Below the pieces are notes generated by a model, which was given only the letters and a program-made list of their open reading frames with translations, ran no database searches and was not told where the DNA came from. A program made the position numbers and the translations under genes. This document shows positions 44,063 to 55,596 of a stretch of 64,000 bases of DNA, piece after piece. This stretch comes from Macrotrachela quadricornifera (taxonomy: Eukaryota > Rotifera > Eurotatoria > Philodinida > Philodinidae), in NCBI GenBank assembly GCA_022393335.1, contig JAJEKB010021351.1, forward strand, positions 160,027 to 224,026, read 5' to 3'. The stretch's first letter is position 1. Every line of letters starts with the position of its first letter.

Positions 44063-47000
44063 CATCATCATCATGTCCCTTAGGCTTATTGCCCGTTGGG
44101 GCCAACCATTTTATGGGATCAGATTTTTCCACGCCTGTCGGTCTTGCGCAAGATGAAACAGATCTTGCCCACTGCGTTGACACCATTCAGTTATGTCATC
44201 CAGCCATTCTCTGCATGGACGCCCTCTTCGAGATTTTCCATCAATTTTTCCAAATAGTAGATGTTTTATCAATCTACTATCGTCCATTCTGCAGATGTGG
44301 CCAAACAACCGCAGCTTCCTCTTTTTGATGGTATCGATTATCGTCTCCTCTCTTGATATTCGTTTCCGAGTATCTTCGTTTCGTATCATGTCCTGCCACT
44401 TTATCCTTAGAATTCGTCGGTAACATTTCATTTCAAATACCAATAATTTTTTCCTGTCGGCTTCTTTCAAAGTCCATGTCTCTGAAGCGTATAGTAGGAC
44501 ACTGAAGACACAAGTGTTTAGGATCTTTAGTTTGTTTTCTATCTTCAGTTTTTTGCTACTCCAAATATGTTTTAAAGAAGCGAATGCACCTGTCGCTTTT
44601 CCTATTCGCCTTTTGATTTCCTCTGAGCAGTTATTATCCCAAGTAATTAGGCTGCCGAGGTATTCGAATTTATCTACATTTTCTATGGTGCCGTCTGCTA
44701 CCTGTATCCTATTTTCAATATTCTTGTCTCCAAAAACCATGGTTTTTGTTTTATTTATATTAATCATCAGTCCAGACTGTTCGGCTGCTGTTTTCGTTAG
44801 CTCAACTTGGTGTTGAAGTGAGCTGATATCTTCATCGATGAGATCAATATCATCTGCGAACCTAAGATTGTTTATCAATAATCCGCTGACATTGACTCCG
44901 CAGGTGTTCTGCCTCACCTGATCCATTATTCTTTCAAGGTATACGATGAAGAGGAGTGGAGACAGAGGATCGCCTTGTCTTGTTCCTACGTCCGTTTGAA
45001 ACCACTCGCCATAATCATTACCAATTCGAACAGCTGACTGTGACTTTTCATAGATGTTTTGTAGCAGTGTGATTACTTTTGCATCAACACCATATGATTT
45101 TAGCGTAGCCCAAATTATTTTATGTTTGATCGTATCGAATGCTTTTTGAAAATCAATGAAACAGTTATAGATTTTCTTTCCCTGCCTTTTTGCTTTCTCG
45201 GCCAGTAGTCTAAGCATCAGAATCTGGTGTATCGTACTTCTGTCTCTCCTAAACCCCGCCTGTTCTTCTGAAAGGTATGGATCTAGATAGGCTTTTAGTC
45301 TATTCAATAGTACAATGAGGAATACTTTTCCTGTGTGATTAATAAGTGAGATCGTTCGATAATTAGAACAGTTACTAAGATCTCCTTTTTTTGGTACAGG
45401 TACCAAAATAGATTTGCCCCATTCATCTGGAACTGTACCTTCGTGCCATGCCTTATTACAGAGCTGGTATATTTGACGTGCTAGTGGCTCTCCTCCAGCT
45501 TGTAGCATCTCTGCTGGAATTCCGTCTGATCCTGGACTCTTATTTCTTTTTAATGTACGTATTGCTGTTTGGACTTCAGAATACAGGATGTCTTGATTGT
45601 GGTCAAGTGTGAGAGGGGCGATGTCTTCTAGTTCTTCTACCACCTCGTCTCCGCCACCAGGATCTTTATACAGACTGCTACAATACTGTGTCCATCTATC
45701 TTTGATACCGTCTTTTGTCTGTAATAATGTGCCCTGTTGATCTCGTATCACATTGACTCGAGGTACAAATTCACTTTTTAGTATTTTTAATAGACTATAT
45801 GCTTCTCTAGTATTACCAATGTTTAGACCTTTTTCAGCTTGTTCGCACTGATTTTGAATCCAGCATTCTTTGTCCTGTCTTGCAGATTTTTTGACCTTCC
45901 GACACAATTCTTTATATTGCTGTGCATATTCTGTGGAAAAGTTTTTCATCTGTTTTAGTTCTCGTTTTTCATCAGCAAGTTTTAGTGTCGTTTCGGAAAT
46001 CCAGGGTTTTTTTGTTTTCCTTTTTGCTGGTATCGTTTTCTCTACTGCATTTTCAATGGCCTGTCTTATCTTGTTTGAATGCTCTTCCAGACTACATGTT
46101 GGTCCTATATCCTTTATGTTATCCAATAGTGTAGTACTGTATGATTGTCTTATATTCTCATCTTTTAACTGGTTTACATCAACTCTGTACGAATGACGTG
46201 GTTTGTTCAACATTTTCTTAAGTCGCAGTTTGATATTGCATAAGACCAGCGAATGGTCTGAGCTTATGTCTGCACTTTGAAAAGTTCGACAGTTGATGAC
46301 TGAGGTCTTCCATCTTTTTTGAATGAGAATCAGATCTATCATATTCTTGTGAATTCCGTCTGGCGATGCCCAGGTCCATTTTCTACTAGGTTTCTGTTGA
46401 AAACTAGTATTACATATATAGAGATCATGTGTGGTAGCAAATTCTAGAAGGCGTTCTCCGCGTTCGTTTCTAACGCCATATCCATATTTGCCCATAACTG
46501 ATTTCCAATCTGCATTTTCACTGCCAATTTTAGCGTTCCAATCTCCTGTCAAAATGATTATATCTTTTTTATCTGTCTTTGTTATTACTTTTTCAATATC
46601 GCTGTAGAATGCTTCAATTTCTTCTTCTGATGATGCAGAAGTTGGTGCATATACATGTATGACTGTTATCTTTAATGGTGTTGCGTCAAATCGTGCCGAA
46701 ATTATTCGTGGACTTATTGGATTATATCCTATTAATGCCTTTTTTGCTTGTGGACTTAATAAGAAACCGACACCCCTCATATGTACAGTTTCTTCTCCTG
46801 ACCAGATGAAATCTCCATTCGGTGTTTCACCTTTTCCTGTCCATCGCACTTCAGAAATACCAATTATATCATATTTGAAACGTTTCATTTCGTTTCGCAA
46901 CAATTCCAATTTTCCTGCAGCCCATAGGGTCTGCACATTCCATGTTCCTACTGTCAAAGAATTTTTAGCAGGCATTAGTTTTTGCGTGTTTTTTGTCGTA

Positions 47001-47255
47001 TAGTTCGTATATAAGTTTTTTCCAGTTGCCAATTTATCGACTCTGCCCTGGTCACTCAGCAGAGGACGCGGACCTTGTTCACCCGGGCGCCGTCCGAGCC
47101 GGTATGAGTTTCCTCTGAAATCGTTCATGGTTGGTTTCTGTCGTCTTGTTCTTTTTACAGACGGCGGTATCTGCACCCCTTCCGTCTAACACTCCTCCTT
47201 TATCCGGACTTGTGACCGGCATAGCGTCCAAAATCAGTGAACTCTATGGTGGAGT
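44063..47255 (-). mobile_element. Complete RTE-clade non-LTR retrotransposon (3.2 kb)
   Basis: The element reads on the minus strand and is bounded by a 14-bp target duplication. It has a ~125-bp 5' leader, a single long ORF, a very short 3' UTR, and a trinucleotide tail: (ATG)n/(GAT)n on the minus strand, seen as CATCATCATCAT at 44063-44074. The 3.2-kb size, single EN-RT ORF, short 3' UTR and microsatellite tail are hallmarks of RTE. The intact ORF and perfect duplication point to recent activity. Confidence 0.9.
44111..47128 (-). CDS. RTE endonuclease-reverse transcriptase
   Basis: 1005 aa from the ATG at 47128; the frame is open 19 codons further upstream to a TAG at 47188-47186 but without an ATG. 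The APE-type endonuclease spans about residues 55-300: VGTWNVQTLW, IIGISEVRWTG, LTGDWNAKIG and SSDHSLVL. The reverse transcriptase spans about 500-760: RNKSPGSDGIPAEML, YRTISLINHTGKVF, QAGFRRDRSTIHQI, FIDFQKAFDTI, TRQGDPLSPLLFI and the catalytic LRFADDIDLI. The C-terminal part has the RTE-type FGHICRMDD and GRPCREWLDD blocks. No frameshift or stop was seen. It nicks target DNA and copies its own RNA at the nick. Confidence 0.92.
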   Translation of the reverse strand: MNDFRGNSYRLGRRPGEQGPRPLLSDQGRVDKLATGKNLYTNYTTKNTQKLMPAKNSLTVGTWNVQTLWAAGKLELLRNEMKRFKYDIIGISEVRWTGKGETPNGDFIWSGEETVHMRGVGFLLSPQAKKALIGYNPISPRIISARFDATPLKITVIHVYAPTSASSEEEIEAFYSDIEKVITKTDKKDIIILTGDWNAKIGSENADWKSVMGKYGYGVRNERGERLLEFATTHDLYICNTSFQQKPSRKWTWASPDGIHKNMIDLILIQKRWKTSVINCRTFQSADISSDHSLVLCNIKLRLKKMLNKPRHSYRVDVNQLKDENIRQSYSTTLLDNIKDIGPTCSLEEHSNKIRQAIENAVEKTIPAKRKTKKPWISETTLKLADEKRELKQMKNFSTEYAQQYKELCRKVKKSARQDKECWIQNQCEQAEKGLNIGNTREAYSLLKILKSEFVPRVNVIRDQQGTLLQTKDGIKDRWTQYCSSLYKDPGGGDEVVEELEDIAPLTLDHNQDILYSEVQTAIRTLKRNKSPGSDGIPAEMLQAGGEPLARQIYQLCNKAWHEGTVPDEWGKSILVPVPKKGDLSNCSNYRTISLINHTGKVFLIVLLNRLKAYLDPYLSEEQAGFRRDRSTIHQILMLRLLAEKAKRQGKKIYNCFIDFQKAFDTIKHKIIWATLKSYGVDAKVITLLQNIYEKSQSAVRIGNDYGEWFQTDVGTRQGDPLSPLLFIVYLERIMDQVRQNTCGVNVSGLLINNLRFADDIDLIDEDISSLQHQVELTKTAAEQSGLMININKTKTMVFGDKNIENRIQVADGTIENVDKFEYLGSLITWDNNCSEEIKRRIGKATGAFASLKHIWSSKKLKIENKLKILNTCVFSVLLYASETWTLKEADRKKLLVFEMKCYRRILRIKWQDMIRNEDTRKRISREETIIDTIKKRKLRLFGHICRMDDSRLIKHLLFGKIDGKSRRGRPCREWLDDITEWCQRSGQDLFHLAQDRQAWKNLIP

Positions 47256-47269
47256 TATATATTTTAAAT

Positions 47270-48638
47270 AGTTCTGAAAAAAAAAAATTTTTTTTGAAAA
47301 AATCTCTGTATCTCCCCTCAGGAATGGTCTGGCGAATAATGACAATTTTCTCGACAACTCAACTATTTCTTGATGGATCCTTCTCATCTTCGAACTTGAC
47401 CGAGATATTCATGAGACAAAGCTCTGCAAAAAAAGATTCCGGTCAATCGCTCACATTTTTGAAGATTTATCGAATAAACGGTCGACCGGACACGCTGACT
47501 GATTTTAGTAGTGTACTCACTTTTTGAGTACACAAAAAGAAAACATCGATGAATTTTATTTATATAAATGATTCTAATGTACAATATTAATGTTAATTAG
47601 TTCATACAAAAAGAAATTATCAATGTGATGACTGTAATGTCGATTAATATATGTATAACAGATTATTACTGAATATCGATTGTAATATATTTAAATGAAT
47701 TTTTGAATGTCATTTAAGAAAAAATGTCGCAGATAAAAACAGGAGAAAAAGAAAACTATACTTGAAAAATTTCCTTTAATCTTTTTAGTTATAAATATTT
47801 CTGAATTATTGTTATTTGAAAAAAATTATTAATATATATTTTACTATATCTTATCATATGATTGTATTTACTCATTATTTGAAACAAAAAAATTAAGAAT
47901 CTATCTCGATAAATAAATTTTAACGTGATATATTCATCTTCGTAATTATATTTTATATTTAATTCATTTTCTTAATGAATTACTTTAAGCTGAAAGCTAA
48001 ACTTATAGCATTAGTATGACAAATGTCAGATTATGCTGGTAGCAAATAATATTTATTCAAAATTTTCTATGATGTACCATGTAAAGAGTTCAAATTTGTT
48101 TTTTCCCTACTTTCTATGATAGTTGTATTTAAATCTGTAAGTATATATTTCAAAAATTCTTTTACTACTTAATCAAAAAATAAAAAGAGATTTGTTTTTT
48201 ATTCTATTGAGTAATAGGAAAAACAATAGTGTATAATTTAGGTTTTTATTAAAATTTATTTTAATGTTGCTACTTTCTTTTTGCATAGTTAATACTGAAT
48301 TAGCTTATTTTTTTAATTACAAAATAAATCATTATGATATACAACCATATAAATGTATGTTTGATGTGATGTTGTTTATGCACGTAAACAATTATTTTAT
48401 GAATATAAACTAATATATGTCTGCTCATTTTTTAATGAACTTTTTAAGAAAAAAATATGTTATGAAGGATTAACTGTTTTTAATATTATCGACCTTTTCT
48501 ATGTGTAACAAGAAGTGCTCGTAGGTACCTTTTCTGTTCCATCTGTAATATTAAATTTTTATGATCTTTTTTCTTAATTTCTGTTGGATAATCAGCTACT
48601 GTTTATTTAATACACTTACTATTATCATTTAATTATAG
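47270..48638. other. AT-rich upstream region of GPCR gene E
   Basis: 47280-47530 is a decayed repeat related to 42910-43075. The rest is plain AT-rich DNA with no gene; an intron end (aattatag) directly precedes the start codon of gene E, so a 5' untranslated exon is possible. Confidence 0.45.
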
Positions 48639-49867
48639 ATGAATATCTTTCAAATACTTTCATCAATCTTCATGTTTTTATGTAGTACAGTAGGTGTTAT
48701 ATGTTCCCTAATATTCATTGGAGTTGTAGCAATTGATCGTCGTTATTGTACGCCAATTATCTTAATTGGTCTTAACACTGTCGTTGCTGGTTGTATCGTT
48801 AATATAATTTATGCATCTCAACCAATTCATCAAATAACAAGTGATAGTTCTGATGCGTTATGTGCATTTCGAGGTTTTCTTTTACATAGTTCAACAGGTC
48901 TTTTCTATCATACTCTTTGTATTCAAGCATTTTATCGTTTATTTGTAACTATATTTGCTCAAAAACGATATCTTCAATCAGCACGTGTTATTATACCTAT
49001 TGTTATTATTCAATGGATTATTTCTAGTACTTTTACAATTCCTATTCTATTAATTGATCGAATAAAATTTCAAGCAGATGGTAGAATTTGTCAGGTAATT
49101 GTAATGACAATTTTTCAATTACAAAATTGCATCTTAAATCTCTGTAAAAGCATTTCCGTATATATATATATTTAACAATAGATGAAAGATTTTGAGAGTA
49201 TAAAGTAGTATAACATCTATTTGTTTAGATAAACTTTAGTTTTATTTGAAGAATTATTGCTATGTATAGTTTCTTTTTTCAGAAAATATACTTTAAATAA
49301 AACTAATTTTTAACAGATAAATTATGATTATTCTTTATCATATTTCTACGAATAATGAACTTAATGAACATTTATTTCTTGTAGGTATCAATCAATGATA
49401 TATTTAGTTTTGTATATCTTGCATCATTTATTTATTTCATACCAATAACAATAATTATTTTTATTTATATTTCATTATTAAAATATATGAAACGAAACAT
49501 TATAATTGCTGGTGTTCGACAACATGCAATTGAACAGACACGTCGTCAACGTGATCTTCGATTTATGCAACGTATTCTTATTCTTGTTATTGTACTGTTT
49601 CTAACTAGTTTTCCTTATGTTTCTTTTTTTTTTTATGTTAATATCAGTCACTTTCCATTACCATCATATGGTCATAGAGTGAGTTTTATGTTTCTTGCTT
49701 TTGGTCAAAGTGTAGTTATGGTACTCATTGTGATTGATACTGAAGAAGTCAGAAAAACTCTTTTAAATACTTTGGGAAAAATATTTCCATGTATTAGAAC
49801 ATCACGTGTGCAGGATGTGAATACTGTGAATGTTCCTTTGGGAGCAGTTGGAACAACAGCTATGTAA
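48639..49867 (+). CDS. GPCR gene E, two exons (complete, inverted copy)
   Basis: Exon 1 is 48639-49094 (456 bp) and exon 2 is 49385-49867 (483 bp), giving 312 aa. The intron is 290 bp (gtaatt...cttgtag), phase 0 at the same site as in genes A-D, though on the opposite strand and 28 kb away. TM1-TM4 lie in exon 1 with FYRLF after TM3; TM5-TM7 in exon 2 with QTRRQRDLRFMQR in loop 3. Differences from D are mostly conservative (for instance LFLTSFPYVS in TM6 and a TEEVRKTLLNTL tail). The downstream flank to 51150 is the inverted counterpart of 417-1760. No disabling change was seen. Confidence 0.87.
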
Positions 49868-51160
49868 CAATATTACATATATATATAAATTTTCTACTAT
49901 TTTTATTGAATTATAGTAAATGATACATACCAAAAAATACTTTATTTGTCGATTTTTATGAAGACAAGACTATAAATATTCAACACCATTACATTTAATT
50001 ATCTTTTTTCTTTTCTTAAAATGATATTTGTTGTTATATATATTTCTATATAGAATAATTATATGTTGAGTAACAGAAAAAAGAAAAGTTTGTTGTAAAT
50101 CTCGACTAAGAAGTTTGTCACCAATTTGGACAAAAAGTAAGCAAGATATTTTTAGCTATGACTTTATAATACGAAAATAAATTTTGAAAATATTTTAAAA
50201 AAAACTATCATCAGATGACAAATATAGAAGCAACGGTATGGATAATTCCTATATCTAAAGTATAAAATAAAGTGGACAGTTAGTAATATATACAATTAAT
50301 CTTTGGAAGTTTTCATTTGATTGATATTTTTGACAAAGTTAAAATTTGAGTTCTTAGTTTTTTCTTTTACTAAAATATTTCAGCTTATTATTATATTTCA
50401 ATATACATAGGAGATAATTATGATTGTGTTGAATTCGTAATCCTGTTTTTTTTATTCTTTTCTTTATTAAATAATCCGATATTCTATGACGTATTTATTT
50501 GCTAGAAGGTAATTTCAATATATGATAATAAACATTACTTAGGTTTTAGGTATTATTCTCAGATAGAAAAGAGAGTACTGCAAGAAAATATGGCCAGGTA
50601 TCGAAAACCATTATTGTTATAAAATTTTTATTAATGTAGTATTTCAAAGATGAAACCAATTAATGAAGTATTGTTGCAGGTATTGCAATAGTCTGCCGTG
50701 TAAATAGTTGATATATGTATTATAATACTAATATTCAAAAGTACTGAGACTCTATTGAGAAGAAAATCATATTTCACATTGAAAGCAATTAGAAAACGAA
50801 GCGAATTATATGATTAATACGAGATCGATAATAATAGATTGAATAACAGAATAGCAAGATATACGAAAGATAATATATTTCAACAATCAATACTATTTTA
50901 AGTTATATTTGAATATCCATTTTTTATGAATGGCAGTCGATTTTTATTTAAAAATGACGCCTTTTATATGAATTATATACTCTAATTTTTATATTAAAAA
51001 AAATCTGTTGTCGCATGAATAGAATATACTAAAAGAAAACTAAAACGACTAAATATTTCCTGCAACATGCTTTATTTTTTTCGAAGAAAAAAAGAATTTA
51101 AAGATATCTTTAAATGCATCTAACAAATCTTTTCATTTATCTAGAGTAAGCAAATAGGTT
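49868..51160 (-). repeat. Inverted paralogue of the A-B intergenic region
   Basis: Read on the minus strand, this matches 480-1760 and parts of 3560-6300, including the CAAGTTTGTC/AAAATATCTTGCTTAC block and the CTTTCGTATATCTTGC site. It lacks the fold-back element found at 4050-4981. This shows that the GPCR unit was copied in inverted orientation together with its flank. Confidence 0.7.
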
Positions 51161-51315
51161 TTATATGTTCTTTTGTTTTCTTTATGCTAATATCAGTCAT
51201 TTTTCATTACCATCATATTTTTATTGTTTTCGGTCAAAGTTTAGTCATGCTGCTTACACTTATAAATACTAATGGTGTTAGGCAATTGTCTTTCAAAATG
51301 TTATCATCAAGATGA
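51161..51315 (+). pseudogene. Degraded fragment of first-family GPCR exon 2
   Basis: A ~120-bp stretch (TTTATGCTAATATCAGTCAT, CATTACCATCAT, GGTCAAAGTTTAGTCATGCT) matches the TM6-TM7 part of exon 2 of genes B-E with small deletions and frameshifts. The rest of the exon is missing. It follows the inverted intergenic copy directly, as expected for a decayed sixth unit of the array. Confidence 0.7.
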
Positions 51316-52877
51316 ATACATTAAAAGAAAATAATGTATTTATATTAGCCTATAGTTGAATAATGAAAATTTATATTTGAAGTATTATTTTTATTAATAA
51401 AAAATTTAACAATATGAAATAATAATAAAAAATATGCAATAAATGAATTCAATTGACAGAACGAACAAGCTCAGTATTTATTGGATTTTTGAAGCAATGT
51501 ACTCAAAAATCAGTTCACATATGATAAAAATGTACATTTGAATCTTAACAGAAATGTTGACAGAGAAAATATTAACAAGAAAAATAGATTGAATTCAATT
51601 AATAGAAGTATATATTGCAAAATCTAGAATTAAATAACTAGAAAAGACGATTTCAGTATAATTCTTTAGACATGACTGAATTACCTGAGGTTAGAATCTA
51701 TTTTTTGATGATATCTATTTTTTTAGTTCGAGTACAATGGATTGAACTGAAATTTTTACCAAAGATAGAGCATTGAGAAATAACAGAATCCATATTTGAA
51801 TAAAAAGGTTCAAAAGAACATATTGAGAGAGATTCTGTGTTATCTTGATTGTTTAGGGCTTCTTCTAACTTTGTCCAATCGAAGTAAAACTCCGTTTCAA
51901 GATAGTCAAAGCACTTTTAAAAAGCTAAAATCGACCTTTTTCAAAAGTCTCAATTCCTTCTCTTTTCATACAAACATTTTCAGTCATACTGATTAAAGTG
52001 AAAGATCAAAATCAGACAAATTGAACATGGAAACTGGTTCAGATTTGCTGAAAGCATTCTCTAAAAACTCTTCTCTCAAATATAGGTTTCACGTGGTTTA
52101 ATGATTTATTTTTGACGAAAAATTTTAACTCTATCGGTTGTATTGTGACTGAGAAACAGGTGTTGTCAAAAGAAATGGAAATATCCTTTAGTATTAAAAG
52201 ATTCCGATGCATCAATAGACAACGATGTACTCTATGCAAAACGACAAAGAATTCCTGTTTTAAAATTTTTTTTCTTTGAAGCCCATAGAAATTTTCATAT
52301 AGAATCCAAATTCACGAAATTCAGCTAATACTGCAATGACTAGATCATAAAAAGTAGAACTGATTTTGGTTTACCTGCGACGATGATTTTTCCTATAACA
52401 GAAATGAAAGATTATATTTTAGTACTAGTTGTCACCATATTTGAAATCAAAAAAGGATTCGAGAATCTTTTTATTTTATAATAAGAATCTTGCTGATACA
52501 ATTTTTGTAGAACTTTCAACGGCGCATCTTTTGGAAAAAAATTAAGATTACATCATTTGTCTATGCAGAAATATTCACGAAAGAGATGATATTACAATCG
52601 TTTTGGAACACTGGATACATCTAAATCTAAATATTGTGAATGAAAGTCACTGCAGAATTATGTCAAACCGATTAGTCAATAGGAGAATTTGAAAAAGAGT
52701 CTATAATATTTTAAAAACAAAATTGTTTAGTAAAATCACCGTGATGGATCCCACTCGTGGGACCCATAGCAGTGAATGTGTTAAGGGAATATTTAAATAA
52801 TTCTCATGATATAATAAAATCACTAAAATGTTTTTTACTTTTGATATAAGACTATAAAAAATTTTTTTCTATTGCAA
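51316..52877. other. Non-coding stretch upstream of a GPCR pseudogene
   Basis: No gene was seen. Around 52520 the phrase GCGCATCTTTT..AAAAAAAT resembles the arms of the fold-back element at 4050-4981. At 52743-52784 the sequence ends in ...CACTCGTGGGACCC...GTGTTAA, resembling one end of a TTAA-targeting element; its partner end was not found. The last 90 bp is the second-family GPCR intron end. Confidence 0.45.
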
Positions 52878-53468
52878 TTAATCGACAATAGGGTAATTGT
52901 GTTTCTTTTGCTTACAAAATGGTACCAATTGTTGTACTCTTCTGGATTTTACTTGTAGACCATCGATTGATTTTCTATAGTATATTAACTGGAACCTGTC
53001 GACCTCAGTCAGGTATTTATGAAAAATATGACAGTTATTTTGAAGTAATTATGTCAAATGTTGTTCCATCTTTTTGTTGTATTAACACTTGGTTATTTAC
53101 TCTTGCAAAATGTTTGAAAAGTTGTTCAAAGACAAGTAGCACCTGGTACCATTGTATCACAGGCTATTAATGGAAATCTTTCATATATTCAACAAATTGA
53201 TGGACAACTTACAACTATGTTGTTGTTACAATCATTTGGAACACAAAATTTCTATTCCACTACTAGTGATAGTTGATACAAATCATCTTTACGATCAGCT
53301 GTAGAAAATGTTATTATTGAAATTATACGTCTTTTTTCATATTTATTCTATAGTACAAGTTTTTATATATCTTTATATTCAAGTCATGGTTTTCGCAAAC
53401 AAGTTCTACATTCATCAGAAATCAAACGATATCGTAAATCTATCAATTCAATTCATACACTTACCTAA
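52878..53468 (+). pseudogene. Second-family GPCR, exon 2 pseudogene
   Basis: This parallels exon 2 of the gene at 25436-26758 (FAYKMVP, TGTCRPQSG, SYIQQIDGQLTTMLLLQS, the TM7 region and the same C-terminus IKRYRKSINSIHTLT). The acceptor AG is lost (gcaatt), an early TAG follows, at least one frameshift lies near 53080, about 30 bp of TM6 is deleted near 53235, and the Trp before Tyr-Lys is TGA at about 53274. No exon 1 was found upstream. The 3' flank matches that of the intact gene. Confidence 0.82.
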
Positions 53469-55120
53469 AAGATGTTTAATCGAGTCTATATCTGTGATTA
53501 TCTATTTTTCGTAACAGTAATAAATGCTTTGTTTTCTTCATAAAAAAATTTGGATATCATTTTTTAACATTTTGTTATAAATACGCACAAATTATTTTTC
53601 TGCTAAGTTTTAATAGACTACTATTTGAATCACAGATCTATTATTATTAGCGATTTTTCTTAGTAAATACTTCTATATCGACATAGATTAAAGGTAATGA
53701 TATAATTAAAATATGATTAAAAAGATTTAGTGTATTTTGGTTATTAGAAATTTAGGAAAGGTTGTAATATATAATGAAGTGGCAGAAGCTTTTTTTGATT
53801 TAATACGAACACATTCTATATTTTCTTTTCATCATAAAAAGACAGATTTTTCTGGGCCAGCATGAAGCTAATTTATATTGATATTCTGAATATATCAATT
53901 CGTTTCTAATTATTCTTTATAACTAAGAAAAAAGTACCATAAAAGACAAGGTGTTATGTTAAATGTCTAAGACGTAATAAAACTGTATACTTTATTGATG
54001 TCACCATGCTTCAATTATATATTATTCTTTATAACACATAATACAATTTCTTTTTGGGTTGAAAATTTATATATTTAATTTAATTAAAAGCAATAGATAT
54101 TCAAAATATAATCAGTAGATTTCTTTGATCTAAAGCAACACGAAAATAATCTATTTGTGGTAGAAACTCAAAATAATTGAATTATTTTTATCCTAAATTA
54201 CTTTATATTCAAAAATTGAGTCGTAGCATACAATGGAACAGTATGAATGTGTTTTAAAAAAATATGCATCCACATCTCATCCGTCAATCTAGTGTACATA
54301 TGATAAAATCCTCTCAAAATGACCATTCCTATTTCAACAGACTTCTACAATTTGCTCATTAGGACATTTTCAATACATCTAATTAATTAAAAACAACAAA
54401 TAAAACAGTATAGAAACGTCTTAGTCACTCCTTATTGCTCATTATTTTAATATTTATTGTTGTTTTATATTTTGAAATAATATTCAATTATACGTTCAAC
54501 ATCTTATTTCTGTTCAACTAATAGAATCTAAATTTTCGTTCGATTTTTCATTATCATCAATAAAACAAATCGGAACAACATAGTAAACAATAACAAAAAC
54601 ATGACATTTTCAAAATGAAAAGACACATCAACAATTTATTTATGACATGAAATTCTAAAATCAGTTATATTGAGAAAAATGTTATATCTAGTGTTCATTT
54701 TCGTATTACTGACCAGTAGAACGATAAATCTGGTATATTTTAATTACACTAATTTTTTAATTTTATTTCTTTTAATTAAGTAAAAGTATACAAACAGTTA
54801 GAATTTGTTCCTATATGGTTCATATATATTTTTAATATCAGAATAAATGGAATAAAAATAATTGAGAATAAATATTGATGAATCAAACCTGGCAATAATT
54901 GGTAAAAGTCTTCGATATAATTCCTTAATCAATCGTCTCAGGAAAGAAAAATTCATTATTAACCAAAAAACGATCTTATATTATCTTTAGTTGAACATAA
55001 TATTGTAGGGCGTCAGTTTCAAATATTCTATATATAATTGAAAATGTCACAAAGTTTGAATTTTTATTGGTTTAAGTTAAAAATTTATTAAAGTTATTTT
55101 ATAAACACAGTTATACCTAC
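53469..55120. other. AT-rich stretch without a gene
   Basis: The first ~210 bp duplicates the 3' flank at 26759-26970. The rest shows no ORF of note, repeat array or RNA. Confidence 0.5.
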
Positions 55121-55286
55121 TGTCATGTGGTGTCACTGGGATGATTCCAACACACTGATGATATCGGACATTTCTATGTGATATCATCTATTCTCTTTGC
55201 GTATGTTTTTGGATGGCACTCTTCTCTCTCTCTTTGAATAAACTGATTCTGGTTATTCATTTCTCAATCTTTGAATCTTCACGACA
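55121..55286 (+). mobile_element. Possible solo LTR (166 bp)
   Basis: The stretch begins TGTCATGTGG and ends TCACGACA, so TGTC...GACA forms a short inverted end pair. It is GC-richer than its surroundings and has AATAAA in its 3' half (TTGAATAAACTGATTC) followed by a pyrimidine-rich tract, like R/U5 of a small LTR. No internal retroelement sequence or matching target duplication was found. It could instead be part of the P450 promoter. Confidence 0.4.
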
Positions 55287-55596
55287 TAATAATGCACTTA
55301 GAATATACAAAAGTCACCTGTTCAAAGGTAAAAATGCAGACATTTATAATTGTGTGAAATACTTTTAAAGGAAGAAAACATTGGGATTGTTATAACGCAT
55401 TTATTTCACATTTCTGTCTACTTGAGTATGATGTATTTTACTGTACGATGCAGTCCAATTGAAGTACGTCATGTTTTTTTTCATTACTGTAAGAGTGTTG
55501 AGATAAAGGTAAGTATATAGACAAGAAAGCAAGATACATGTTTATGTCGACTCTGTCAGCTGCATTACAGTGATTGTTTGGTCGTAAGAACGCAAC
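55287..55596. other. Upstream region of the P450 gene
   Basis: No gene or clear promoter element was recognised. The start codon at 55597 is preceded by AAGAACGCAAC. Confidence 0.4.

Noticed and set aside
45870..46196. Plus-strand ORFs across 44089-47003
   Set aside because: Antisense shadows of the intact RTE polyprotein; no motif of their own.
52743..52784. GC-richer palindrome GGATCCCACTCGTGGGACCC ending in TTAA
   Set aside because: It resembles one end of a TTAA-targeting element, but no partner end or left TTAA could be located, so no element is called.
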